DNA of 64,000 bases. Origin: CANJXF01 sp043775015 (GTDB lineage: Bacteria; Verrucomicrobiota; Verrucomicrobiia; Limisphaerales; CANJXF01). Below the pieces are notes generated by a model that saw nothing but the letters and a program-made list of their open reading frames with translations, did no database searches and was not told where the DNA came from. The stretch spans positions 1 to 64,000 of the forward strand of contig JAYVSV010000003.1 of NCBI GenBank assembly GCA_043775015.1. The letters run 5' to 3'. Made by a program: the position numbers and the translations under genes. This document shows positions 1 to 7,838 of this stretch, piece by piece; position 1 is the stretch's first letter; each line of letters opens with the position of its first letter.

Positions 1-45
1 TCTTGGTTTGGTTCTTGGTTTGGTTCTTGGTTTGGTTCTTGTTGC
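1..45. repeat. 12-bp tandem repeat
   Basis: Three perfect head-to-tail copies of the unit tcttggtttggt fill positions 1-36 and a partial fourth copy follows. The array runs off the left edge, so its true length is unknown. It lies just downstream of the stop codon of the SMEK-domain gene. A simple repeat directly after an accessory gene could mark a recombination boundary or slippage; the sequence shows only the repeat itself. Confidence 0.85.
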
Positions 46-49
46 GCTT

Positions 50-760
50 TCAGTTTCGCGCACTGCCACCAAGGTGTCCATCAAACCGGGTTAAGCCCAC
101 CTCGATTAGGGTTTTTGCCTTGTCCAACTGGTTAAATTCAATCTTTTTTTCTATCTCAAATGGAACGCTCTGGTAACTCGACGAGGACTGATTCCAATTC
201 TCCTTTGAAAGAATTTCAATAATCGTGGTGAGATTGGAATCCGTTTTCAATGGGTCAGGCTCGGTTTCAAGCTCGTTTTTTATGAAATCATAAACCACTT
301 TCAACCGTTCGATTCTCAAAACATTGATTGTTTTGAGAAGCAAGACTATGTCAAAAATGTCAACTGCTGGGTCAAAGGTGAGGCCGTGAGGATTGCAAAA
401 CGTTTTGGAGCGCAATTCTCCTGCATCTTTTGAAATTGAAATAAATTTGAATGAGTGGCCGCTGTAAGCTGATATATCTTTTGCGAGGGCTGATTCAATC
501 TTCTGTTTGGTAGCCGTTGCTGAGACTTGAACGATGATTTTATTTTTTCTATCCACCAAATCAATTGCCGCCGCATTCTGATTTGTGGTGTTAAGGTTTT
601 GGAGTTCCCAGCCAAAAAGTAAATTGCAGAAATGAAGGTAAAAATTTTCTGAATGCAGGTGATGGTCTAAAATATTTAAAGCGCCGCGAGCTTCTATGTC
701 GGCCGCAAGTGCCGTGAGCTTCGACTGTATAAAATTGAAATAGATGGCTCGATTCATCAT
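50..760 (-). CDS. SMEK-domain protein (possible defence-related component)
   Basis: A protein of about 236 residues; two consecutive ATGs (760 and 757) make the start ambiguous by one codon. The N-terminal 170 residues resemble the SMEK domain: a leading helix (NRAIYFNFIQSKLTALAADI), an aspartate-bearing strand (AAIDLVDRKNKIIVQVSATA) like a nuclease-type core, and a helical tail (VLRIERLKVVYDFIKNEL). SMEK domains are known mainly from multi-component defence systems such as ABC-3C; a role here is inferred. The remaining 60 residues are not recognised. It starts 22 bp after trpB on the same strand, yet has nothing to do with tryptophan synthesis, so it looks like an accessory insertion. The expected partner genes would lie left of the window. 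Confidence 0.65.
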   Translation of the reverse strand: MMNRAIYFNFIQSKLTALAADIEARGALNILDHHLHSENFYLHFCNLLFGWELQNLNTTNQNAAAIDLVDRKNKIIVQVSATATKQKIESALAKDISAYSGHSFKFISISKDAGELRSKTFCNPHGLTFDPAVDIFDIVLLLKTINVLRIERLKVVYDFIKNELETEPDPLKTDSNLTTIIEILSKENWNQSSSSYQSVPFEIEKKIEFNQLDKAKTLIEVGLTRFDGHLGGSARN

Positions 761-782
761 GGCAATTTTTATTTCTTACCAA

Positions 783-1997
783 TTATTTCGGCATCTGCAA
801 TTTTATTTTCTCCGCGACCTGCGCCACGTCTTTGTCGCCGCGACCGGAGAGGTTCACGATGATGAGTTTGTCCTTCGCCATTTTTGGCGCGCATTCCATC
901 ACGGCGGCAATGGCGTGGGAAGATTCCAGCGCGGGAATAATTCCTTCCAGCCGCGCCAGTTTGATAAACGCTTTCAACGCTTGATCGTCGGTGGCGTAGC
1001 CGTAGTCCGCGCGCTTTTTGTCACGCAACCATGCGTGTTCTGGGCCGACGGCGGCGTAATCGAGTCCGGCGGAAACGCTGTGTGTCAGTTGGATTTGTCC
1101 GTTCTCATCCTGCAAAATGTAGGAGCGCGTTCCCTGCAAAACTCCGAGCGAACCGCCTTGAAATCGCGCCGCATGTTTCTCAGGAAAAATCCCTTCGCCG
1201 CCCGCTTCGATGCCGAGCATCTTCACCGATTCATCTTCGAGGAACGGATAAAAAAGCCCGATCGCATTCGAGCCGCCGCCGACACACGCAATCAGCAAAT
1301 CGGGCAAACGCTTTTCCTTTTCCAAAATTTGCCGACGCGCTTCGTCGCCGATGATGCGTTGAAAATTTCGCACCATCACCGGATAAGGATGCGCGCCGTA
1401 AGCCGTGCCGAGAATGTAGTGCGTGCTGCGGAGGTTCGTGACCCAATCGCGCATCGCTTCATTGACGGCTTCTTTCAAAGTTCGTTGGCCGGCTTTGACC
1501 GACACGACTTCCGCGCCGAGCATCTTCATGCGATAAACATTGAGCGCCTGCCGCTCGCAATCGACTTCCCCCATGTAAATCACGCACTTAAAACCGAACA
1601 TCGCAGCGACGGTCGCGCTGGCGACACCGTGTTGACCCGCGCCGGTTTCAGCGATGATCCGCGTTTTTCCCATGCGTCTAGCCAAAAGAATTTGCCCCAT
1701 CGCGTTATTGATTTTGTGCGCGCCTGTGTGCAGCAAATCTTCGCGCTTGAGATAAATTTTTGCGCCGCCCAATTCCTTTGTAAGTCGTTCGGCAAAATAA
1801 AGCGGCGTCGGACGTCCGCAGAACTCGCGCAAATAATAACTTAATTCTCGTTGAAATTCGGGATCGTGTTGCGCGCGAAAATATTCTTCCTCAAGCTCCT
1901 TGAGCGGATGCATCAACGTCTCAGGCACGTAACGCCCGCCATATTGGCCGAAGTGACCGTTGGCATCAGGAAGAGTTTCAGTGGCAATTGCGCTCAT
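783..1997 (-). CDS. trpB: tryptophan synthase beta chain
   Basis: Converts indole plus L-serine to L-tryptophan with pyridoxal phosphate, as the beta half of cytosolic tryptophan synthase. The 404-residue product has the full family length. The PLP lysine is Lys95 in GAHKINN, and the phosphate-binding loop GGGSNAIG lies near residue 240. The start at 1997 gives the conserved N-terminus FGQYGGRYVPETLM; an upstream in-frame start at 2015 adds six residues unlike the family. It is the third gene of a minus-strand group trpF-LOG-trpB. trpA, often next, is not present in the window; an unrelated SMEK gene sits there instead. Identification is secure. Confidence 0.97.
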   Translation of the reverse strand: MSAIATETLPDANGHFGQYGGRYVPETLMHPLKELEEEYFRAQHDPEFQRELSYYLREFCGRPTPLYFAERLTKELGGAKIYLKREDLLHTGAHKINNAMGQILLARRMGKTRIIAETGAGQHGVASATVAAMFGFKCVIYMGEVDCERQALNVYRMKMLGAEVVSVKAGQRTLKEAVNEAMRDWVTNLRSTHYILGTAYGAHPYPVMVRNFQRIIGDEARRQILEKEKRLPDLLIACVGGGSNAIGLFYPFLEDESVKMLGIEAGGEGIFPEKHAARFQGGSLGVLQGTRSYILQDENGQIQLTHSVSAGLDYAAVGPEHAWLRDKKRADYGYATDDQALKAFIKLARLEGIIPALESSHAIAAVMECAPKMAKDKLIIVNLSGRGDKDVAQVAEKIKLQMPK

Positions 1998-2048
1998 CCT
2001 GAAATTTTCGCGCAAAGAGCTAGGAGGCGCAAAACAATTTCTTGCCGC

Positions 2049-2636
2049 TTAAGTTTCACTGCGTTCGATCCATTTGGCGATGGCGGGTGGTTGAAAGTTG
2101 GCGAGCCGTTCCAGTAGTTTTTCAAAATCAGTTTCCACCATGACCAAATCGCGATGGATCGGGCGGATGAATTCTTCCGCGACGGCGTGATCGAAAAGCG
2201 CGAGCAGCGGATCATAAAAGCCAGCGACGTTGAGCAATCCAAACGGTTTTCGGTGCAGGCCGAGTTGCCCCCACGTCAGCACTTCGCAAAATTCTTCGTA
2301 GGTGCCGAAACCGCCGGGCAGCGCGATGAATGCATCCGACAACTCGGCCATGAGCGCCTTGCGTTCGTGCATGGATTCAACCACCCGTAAATCGGGCAGG
2401 CCTTTGTGCGCAACTTCTTTGGCCACGAGCGATTCAGGAATAACGCCGATGACACGCCCACCGTGATGTAGCGCTGCATCAGCCATCGCGCCCATCAAGC
2501 CGACACAACCGCCACCGTAAACGAGTTGGATTCCGCGCTCCGCCAGAATTCGCCCGACATCTTGCGCCGTTTCCCGATAGACCAGACGCGAGCCAAAACT
2601 CGAACCGCAAAAAACACAAATGGATTTGAAGATCAT
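2049..2636 (-). CDS. LOG-family phosphoribohydrolase (TIGR00730-type)
   Basis: A 195-residue protein of the LOG (Lonely guy) family, which hydrolyses nucleoside 5'-monophosphates, classically cytokinin riboside monophosphates, to base and ribose 5-phosphate. The signature PGGFGTYEE is at residues 107-115, with the conserved Arg in the HERK stretch near residue 102 and the glycine-rich nucleotide loop YGGGCVGLMGA near 40. The ATG at 2636 gives the usual N-terminus (MIFKSICVFCGSSFGS). It lies between trpF and trpB on the same strand, an unusual place. In bacteria the family often acts on AMP and other NMPs, so hormone production should not be assumed. Confidence 0.9.
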   Translation of the reverse strand: MIFKSICVFCGSSFGSRLVYRETAQDVGRILAERGIQLVYGGGCVGLMGAMADAALHHGGRVIGVIPESLVAKEVAHKGLPDLRVVESMHERKALMAELSDAFIALPGGFGTYEEFCEVLTWGQLGLHRKPFGLLNVAGFYDPLLALFDHAVAEEFIRPIHRDLVMVETDFEKLLERLANFQPPAIAKWIERSET

Positions 2637-2742
2637 GAAAGTCGTTACCGCGAAACCGGAAATATGAAATAACTTTGCTGACCAAATTTTGAGAACAGAA
2701 ATTCGTTTGAGCAACCGACGCGATTCGCTCGGCGAAAGTTCG

Positions 2743-3360
2743 TCAGGCCTTTCGGGCCACTTCGATGAATTTCCAGATCTTTGCGGGATCCTTTTTACCC
2801 GGTGAGATTTCCACCCCGCTGGAAACATCCACGCCGAACGGACGCACTTCATGAATCGCCTCCGCCACGTTTTGCGGGGTCAACCCGCCGGCCAGAAAAA
2901 TTGGTTTGCCAAATTTCTTCGCTTCGACCGCGAGCGGCCAGTTAAACTTTTCGCCGGTGCCGCCGAGTTGCCCCGGCACGTAGCTATCCAGCAGGAAAAC
3001 ATCAGTGCGATAATTTTTCATCGGCTCCAACGAAGCGGCGTCTTTCACCCGAAAGGCTTTCATGCTCATCACGCCGAAACTCGCGCAAAATTCCGGCGAT
3101 TCATCCCCGTGAAACTGCAACAAGTTCAGTCCGCAATCTCCCAGCGCCGTCATCACCAGAGCAGGATCAGGATTCACAAAGACGCCCACCTTTAACATCC
3201 ACGTCGGAAGTTCACGCACGATTTGCGCGACTTTCTCCACGGAAACGTGGCGCGAACTTTTGTCGTAAAACATAAACCCAAGCGCATCCGCTCCCGCTTC
3301 GACGGCAACAATCGCATCCTCCAAATTCGTAATGCCGCAAATTTTGATTTTTAAATCCAT
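2743..3360 (-). CDS. trpF: phosphoribosylanthranilate isomerase
   Basis: Catalyses the Amadori rearrangement of N-(5'-phosphoribosyl)anthranilate in tryptophan synthesis. The 205-residue TIM-barrel protein begins with the hallmark KICGI (catalytic Cys8), followed by ALGFMFYDKSSR. The C-terminal phosphate-binding segment FLAGGLTPQNV and GVDVSSGVE is intact. The acidic catalytic residue is probably the Asp of FLLDSYVPG. The ATG at 3360 places the Cys at the standard position. It is first in the trpF-LOG-trpB group, and its upstream region carries an inverted-repeat element. Confidence 0.96.
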   Translation of the reverse strand: MDLKIKICGITNLEDAIVAVEAGADALGFMFYDKSSRHVSVEKVAQIVRELPTWMLKVGVFVNPDPALVMTALGDCGLNLLQFHGDESPEFCASFGVMSMKAFRVKDAASLEPMKNYRTDVFLLDSYVPGQLGGTGEKFNWPLAVEAKKFGKPIFLAGGLTPQNVAEAIHEVRPFGVDVSSGVEISPGKKDPAKIWKFIEVARKA

Positions 3361-3701
3361 GTGTGAACGGCGCAAGCTCCCATGAAGCGTCGAAAAAGCC
3401 AATTTTGTTTTGGCTGGCGAACTCTTTAAGCAACCATGCGCCGTGTTTCAAGCGGACGGGATTGGTTTGCAGGCGGGCGCATCTTGACACTGCCCCCGGA
3501 GCGCCGGTTTCCAAACCGGCTTGAGGGGTTGGCGCGCCGGGCCACCTTGGGGAACTTACCTGGAAAATTCATGGCAACGCAAAGCCGACTGCAAGTCGGC
3601 GCTCCGTCGATGCGGGGGCAGTGTCAAGATGCGCGCTTTGCAGGCTGCAATTCCGCTGCTGGTTTGACACTCGTTGAACTTCTCTTAGAGTGACATCGCC
3701 A
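3361..3701. other. trpF upstream region, divergent from the next gene
   Basis: A stretch of about 340 bases between divergently oriented trpF and a membrane-protein gene. About half is the nested palindromic repeat at 3477-3634. The remainder (3361-3476) shows no convincing gene, although a minus-strand frame stays open across the repeat edge into trpF. The trpF promoter should lie here; no clear -35/-10 pair was identified. Confidence 0.5.
3477..3634. repeat. nested palindromic repeat element (family A)
   Basis: The outer arms 3477-3497 and 3614-3634 are a perfect 21-bp inverted repeat (gcgcatcttgacactgccccc). Inside, each arm is followed by its own hairpin of the form ggagcgc-stem: gccggtttccaaaccggc (3503-3520) and gccgactgcaagtcggc (3584-3600). 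The nested, transposase-free architecture is that of an interspersed palindromic element. Copies elsewhere in the genome are expected but cannot be checked here. Confidence 0.85.
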
Positions 3702-4124
3702 ATGAACATCTCAGCACACGAGCAGTCGTTTAACCGCGTCGTCACCGTTTCCATCGCCCTTTCCTTTGGAATCGTGGCGGCTTTGATTGGCTCCATCCAG
3801 GAGATCACACCCATTTTCAGATTACATCTGTCCATCGGAGTTCCGATCGGTTTCGTCCTGGGATATGTCGCGGGCTGGAAGTTCTGGCAAACGGTTTGGA
3901 GCGCAAGAAAAGGATTGGCAGGTTCCCAACGCAAATTCGTTTGGTGGTGTTTGCTGTTGGCGCTATTCACCATCGGCTCGTTTGCTTACGGATTGCGCGG
4001 AAGTTCGCGCGAGAAAATCTTCGAATTCGCCATCGGCACGGGCACGGCGGCGATCTTTCTGACGGTGGGTGGTTTCCTGCTTTATTCGGCGATCAAATAT
4101 TTCAATCAGGATGAGCAGAAGTAG
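3702..4124 (+). CDS. hypothetical four-helix membrane protein
   Basis: A 140-residue protein not assigned to a family. Four hydrophobic stretches are visible: VTVSIALSFGIVAALIGSI, LSIGVPIGFVLGYVAGW, WWCLLLALFTIGSFAYGL and GTGTAAIFLTVGGFLLYSAI. The C-terminus is short and charged (FNQDEQK). The ATG at 3702 is preferred; a GTG at 3690 would add four residues. It is a lone gene beside the palindromic repeat and transcribed away from trpF. It is probably an inner-membrane protein, and no function is proposed. Confidence 0.6.
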   Translation: MNISAHEQSFNRVVTVSIALSFGIVAALIGSIQEITPIFRLHLSIGVPIGFVLGYVAGWKFWQTVWSARKGLAGSQRKFVWWCLLLALFTIGSFAYGLRGSSREKIFEFAIGTGTAAIFLTVGGFLLYSAIKYFNQDEQK

Positions 4125-4256
4125 GAGCGGCACGCCGGGACAAACGTCCGGAAAGTTTGATTCCTAGCAGTTACCATCTGGACAGCGTGGAATAGAAAGA
4201 ACAACGTAGCTTATCGCTCAAGCGGACGACTCATCGCCCGTTTGGCAATTGTTTTT

Positions 4257-4820
4257 ATGCCATTGAAAATGTTTCTATGTCTTGTAACAGTCAGCCTTCT
4301 TGTCGGATGCGGGAAAAACTCTTCCGACGAACCGACACCGGTCAAAAAGGTCAAAGCCGATCTAAATTGGCCGAGTGTCAAATTCACAGAGGTTCGTGCT
4401 TACGCTTGGGCGACAAATATTGATTCAGAAACGGTAGTTTCGAAAAAAATGCAGCCTGCACCAAATGCTTTGAATCCGGACGGCACTCGGCTATCAGCCG
4501 AACAAGTGCAGCGATTGCTCTCAGCCGTGCGTGAACCGCAACCCGCCTACGCTATTGCGGGGTGTTACCAGCCACATAACGCTCTCATTTTTTTACAAGC
4601 TGAAAAACCTGTCGCCTACGTTGAAATCTGTTTTGGCTGCATGAATTCCATAACAAGGCCGGAAGGGGCTTCCAGCTATCCGAACCTCCATATATTGGCA
4701 AACTTGTTTACCGAATTGAAATTGTCGCTCGGAGAATATCCCGATGCGGCCGCGTTCGAAAATCGTTTCAAGAAGAGACCGGGCGTTGATACGCAACCGG
4801 GTGCTGTAGATGGGCGATGA
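4257..4820 (+). CDS. hypothetical lipoprotein
   Basis: A 187-residue protein beginning with a lipoprotein signal peptide. The lipobox LVGC puts the lipidated cysteine at about residue 18, after a hydrophobic run FLCLVTVSLLVG. The mature part has several cysteines (AGCYQPHNA, EICFGCMNS) and no recognised domain; it resembles short uncharacterised secreted proteins that sit alone between other genes. The ATG at 4257 gives a proper signal sequence, while the upstream TTG at 4242 is unlikely. The neighbouring GDSL-like gene converges on it. Function unknown. Confidence 0.65.
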   Translation: MPLKMFLCLVTVSLLVGCGKNSSDEPTPVKKVKADLNWPSVKFTEVRAYAWATNIDSETVVSKKMQPAPNALNPDGTRLSAEQVQRLLSAVREPQPAYAIAGCYQPHNALIFLQAEKPVAYVEICFGCMNSITRPEGASSYPNLHILANLFTELKLSLGEYPDAAAFENRFKKRPGVDTQPGAVDGR

Positions 4821-4832
4821 TTTAATAAACGC

Positions 4833-5918
4833 TCACGGCCAAGTCCAGACGACAGGAAAAATTAAGCGGTAGAACCCCTGCGATTCAGTCGCCGGAAATA
4901 ACACGCTCTGGATCGTATTGGTGCTGATGAAACTCGCATTGGTCGCCCAACTCCCCACCCCTAAATCCGCGCGGCCTAGAACCAAACCATTCTGGCCAAC
5001 GGGAACATTCAGGAGGTCTAACCGGTTACTGCCGTTCAGGGTAGTGATGTCGCTTATTTTCACCGGCGAGATGAGTTGCTGGGCGAGACTAGCCATCCAG
5101 TTGTGAACCATCGCGGTTGGGTCGGTGTCATCCCAAAAGATGTAGTTGGTGCCATACCCATTGATGTTTGCCGTGGGCAACCCATGGTTTTGCGCGTCGA
5201 GAGCATAAGTGCTCAATCCATTGACCAATGCGTTGGTCACTCCGTAATTGGCGGGATGCGCCAGCAGATTCGTGAGCAGGACAAAAAAATCTGGAACATA
5301 AATCGTAAGGCCGGGGTAATTGGAATTGGTTCTGACCGAGTTCAAGGTGGCAGAGAAAGCGACGTTGTAATTCGTGGCAGCTTGATGAAACAGGTTCGTG
5401 TAAGCAGTGTACTTATTAAATGCGGGAACCGTGGAAATATCCACGACATTGGGCATGACCAAAGTGCGAATACCTCTGGCATACAGGTTGGTGATGGCCT
5501 TGTAATGGTTGGTTTGAGCCTGATTGATAACGGCGTTAAACTCCGCCAAGGTCGGGCTGGGATCCAGTGCCGGGTAATACAAATCCGCATTATTGACCCA
5601 GACGACGACCAGTGCATTGCTCGCATTGGTCGGGTTGAAGCTGTTGATCTCCCCCGCCAAATCGCTGCTGGTGTTTCCGAAGTAGGATTTGTTTCTGGAA
5701 GGGTAAAAAGTCAACCCTTGTTGCTGCGCCAACAACTCCACCCAAACCCGGCCGTTGGCATAGCGATCGCCGTAGTAAAGCGGCCCGGCGGGGAGGTTGG
5801 TTGTCGCGGCGGAAAGGCCGTCTCCAAAGACATAGAAGGACGTGAACGCGGCGCGCGCCGAAAAATGGCCAAGTCCGAACAGCAGAATGGCCAGTGCAAC
5901 CCGCATGGAACTTTTCAC
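4833..5918 (-). CDS. secreted SGNH/GDSL-like hydrolase with altered nucleophile motif
   Basis: A 361-residue protein with a signal peptide (VALAILLFGLGHFSARA) and an SGNH-hydrolase layout. Block I reads FGDGLS at about residues 31-36, block III is represented by VVWVNNADLY near residue 105, and block V by WDDTDPTAMVHNWM, the DxxH dyad, near residue 265. In the classical GDSL motif the third position is the nucleophilic serine; here it is glycine, with a serine two residues later. The enzyme may be inactive or use the shifted Ser. The C-terminus is a short beta-rich tail of the kind common on secreted Verrucomicrobia proteins. The start is GTG 5918 or ATG 5906. Confidence 0.75.
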   Translation of the reverse strand: MKSSMRVALAILLFGLGHFSARAAFTSFYVFGDGLSAATTNLPAGPLYYGDRYANGRVWVELLAQQQGLTFYPSRNKSYFGNTSSDLAGEINSFNPTNASNALVVVWVNNADLYYPALDPSPTLAEFNAVINQAQTNHYKAITNLYARGIRTLVMPNVVDISTVPAFNKYTAYTNLFHQAATNYNVAFSATLNSVRTNSNYPGLTIYVPDFFVLLTNLLAHPANYGVTNALVNGLSTYALDAQNHGLPTANINGYGTNYIFWDDTDPTAMVHNWMASLAQQLISPVKISDITTLNGSNRLDLLNVPVGQNGLVLGRADLGVGSWATNASFISTNTIQSVLFPATESQGFYRLIFPVVWTWP

Positions 5919-6171
5919 GTTTAAGTTCTAACCCAAGCGGGTTGAATAGTAAAGGCATGCCATGACAGGTGGGGTTCTGATCTGGAATGCGATGGCGCAG
6001 CACCGCTGTCACACTGGGCGATCCCGCGACTGCTGGACCCCATTCCAAAGCGCGGAACTTTCCTTCCGGCGAAAATAAAAAGTCTGTCTTCCCCATCACA
6101 GGGATTTGCTTGCCCGGACGTGTTGCTCATGCGTAACTGAATCGGCTGTTCGTTGACCGAAACCGCATCCA

Positions 6172-7446
6172 TTGATATTGAATCCGCGCCATTTTCTAAA
6201 GTTGCTGGCCATAACCATGGCCGGGTTGCCGATTTTGAAAGCGGCCGCCAACGGCTTCGCGGTATCCGACCAGGACGCCTTTGCCACGGCGCGCGGCGAG
6301 GCGGTGGTGGCGACGGCGGACAATCCTTCAGCCATCTACTATAACCCTGCGGGTATTGCGCAACTCGAAGGCCACAACCTGCGCGCCGGCTTTTACGCCA
6401 TCGATTTTGATTCCAGCTACAAGCCTCCTTCTGGCGAACAAAACCACGGCCACACTTACAAAAATTCGGACAACTTCGCCGTGATTCCCCGACTCTTCTA
6501 CACTGACTCACCCACCAATCTGCCTGTGAGTTTCGGACTGGGGGTCTATGCGCCGTTTGGCGGCAAAACCAGTTGGCCGCAAGACACCGGCTTCCGCTCG
6601 GTGGCGCTCAGCGGTGAGCTGAAATACCTGACGATCAATCCAGTAGTGGCCTGGAAAATCCTACCCTCACTTTCTGTCGGCGCGGGGGTGATGGTGAACT
6701 ACGTGGACATGAACATAGAACAAGGCTTGCTCGAGTATGAGAAGCCACTCACCAACTACTTCCGTTTCACCGGCAACGGCTGGAGCGTCGGGTATAACCT
6801 GGGCGCACGGTGGCAGCCGGTGGAGAAAATTTCATTTGGAGCAACCTTCCGCAGCACGGCGAAGGTGACGCTGGATGGCCAGACGGAATTCGAGTCATAC
6901 CCCCGCATTCGTAGCTCTGAACGGTCGGCGCAAATGGATCTTAATTTTCCATTGAGCGCCGTCGGCGGCGTTTCCTACCGGCCCACGCCCAAGTGGAATC
7001 TGGAGTTTGACGTGAGCTATACCGATTGGAGCAGCTTTGGTACGACCACCATTCATCAGTCGGAGCCGCCGTTTCCCTTGCATCCCGACGTTCCGGTGAC
7101 GCTGAGCTGGCAGCCAAGCTGGATGTATGAATTCGGTGCGACGCGGTATTTTGACAGTGGCTGGAATGCCAGTGCCGGCTACGTCTTCAGCGGGAACTCC
7201 GTGCCGAACGATTATTACTCTCCACTTGCGGCAGACCTCGACCGGCATTTTTTAAGCATTGGAACGGGCTTCAAAGGAAAGCATTTCAGTTTTGACGTCG
7301 CCTACCAGCTCGGTTATGGCCCTACGCGAAAGGTTACCGGCAGCACGCCTTCATCCACTCCCGGCCAGATTGCCGGCCAGACTGCTGATGGCAAATACAG
7401 TTTCAACAGCAGCGCAGTGTCCGTATCAGCGGGTTGGCGTTTTTAA
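6172..7446 (+). CDS. OmpP1/FadL-family outer-membrane transporter
   Basis: A 424-residue beta-barrel protein of the OmpP1/FadL/TodX family, which imports long-chain fatty acids or other hydrophobic compounds through the outer membrane. After a signal peptide, the N-terminal hatch region shows the family stretch NGFAVSDQDAFATARGEAVVATAD followed by NPAGIAQL. The rest alternates as amphipathic strands, and the protein ends in VSAGWRF with a terminal aromatic residue, as barrel proteins do. The start is a TTG at 6172; the ATG at 6217 would cut into the signal peptide. Substrate unknown. Confidence 0.88.
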   Translation: MILNPRHFLKLLAITMAGLPILKAAANGFAVSDQDAFATARGEAVVATADNPSAIYYNPAGIAQLEGHNLRAGFYAIDFDSSYKPPSGEQNHGHTYKNSDNFAVIPRLFYTDSPTNLPVSFGLGVYAPFGGKTSWPQDTGFRSVALSGELKYLTINPVVAWKILPSLSVGAGVMVNYVDMNIEQGLLEYEKPLTNYFRFTGNGWSVGYNLGARWQPVEKISFGATFRSTAKVTLDGQTEFESYPRIRSSERSAQMDLNFPLSAVGGVSYRPTPKWNLEFDVSYTDWSSFGTTTIHQSEPPFPLHPDVPVTLSWQPSWMYEFGATRYFDSGWNASAGYVFSGNSVPNDYYSPLAADLDRHFLSIGTGFKGKHFSFDVAYQLGYGPTRKVTGSTPSSTPGQIAGQTADGKYSFNSSAVSVSAGWRF

Positions 7447-7484
7447 TTTATCCACAAAGTTGAATCAGCAAACTCCCGGGTAGA

Positions 7485-7733
7485 TCAGAGCGTGGCCGCT
7501 TCCCTGGTTGGAGCGCGAAAATTAACAACGCGCACATTGGGTTCGCGCTCTTGAACGAGCGCTTCCATTTCAGCCTGTAACCGACCCATTTCTTTCATCT
7601 TCTGATGGAGGAGCGACAGTGTCTTCTTCGCCTTTTTACATTCAAAGGTTTCAGACGAGATCAGTAACGCCTCCAGCAGATGTTTGGTTTCGGCAACACT
7701 CCTCAATGCAACCGTTAACGGATCGGATTTCAT
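7485..7733 (-). CDS. small coiled-coil hypothetical protein
   Basis: An 82-residue, highly charged protein. The centre (residues 20-65) is a predicted long helix with heptad-like leucines (LLEALLISSETFECKKAKKTLSLLHQKM in part), and the tail reads NVRVVNFRAPTREAATL. No family is recognised. It is convergent with the porin gene. It could be a small regulatory or structural protein; coding status is supported only by the clean reading frame and plausible composition. Confidence 0.5.
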   Translation of the reverse strand: MKSDPLTVALRSVAETKHLLEALLISSETFECKKAKKTLSLLHQKMKEMGRLQAEMEALVQEREPNVRVVNFRAPTREAATL

Positions 7734-7838
7734 GTGCGGCGATAATCTTAGGAAGACGCGAGGGTGTCAATATTTCAGCGGAGCTGATTCAATAAAAACC
7801 TTATCGCTTTCAACCTCCGGTTTTTGCAAAATCGTCAG

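Noticed and set aside
744..1844. Long open frame on the plus strand opposite trpB
   Set aside because: It is entirely antisense to a clear trpB gene and gives no recognisable protein; such shadows arise from codon bias.
3212..3514. Minus-strand frame overlapping the start of trpF, with a protein-like stretch RLKHGAWLLKEFASQNKIGF
   Set aside because: It overlaps trpF out of frame and runs through the palindromic repeat; no family was recognised, so it may be a gene remnant at most.
3640..3693. Plus-strand stretch ending GLTLVELLLE, resembling a prepilin N-terminus
   Set aside because: The similarity covers ten residues, stops at once and has no following pseudopilin body.
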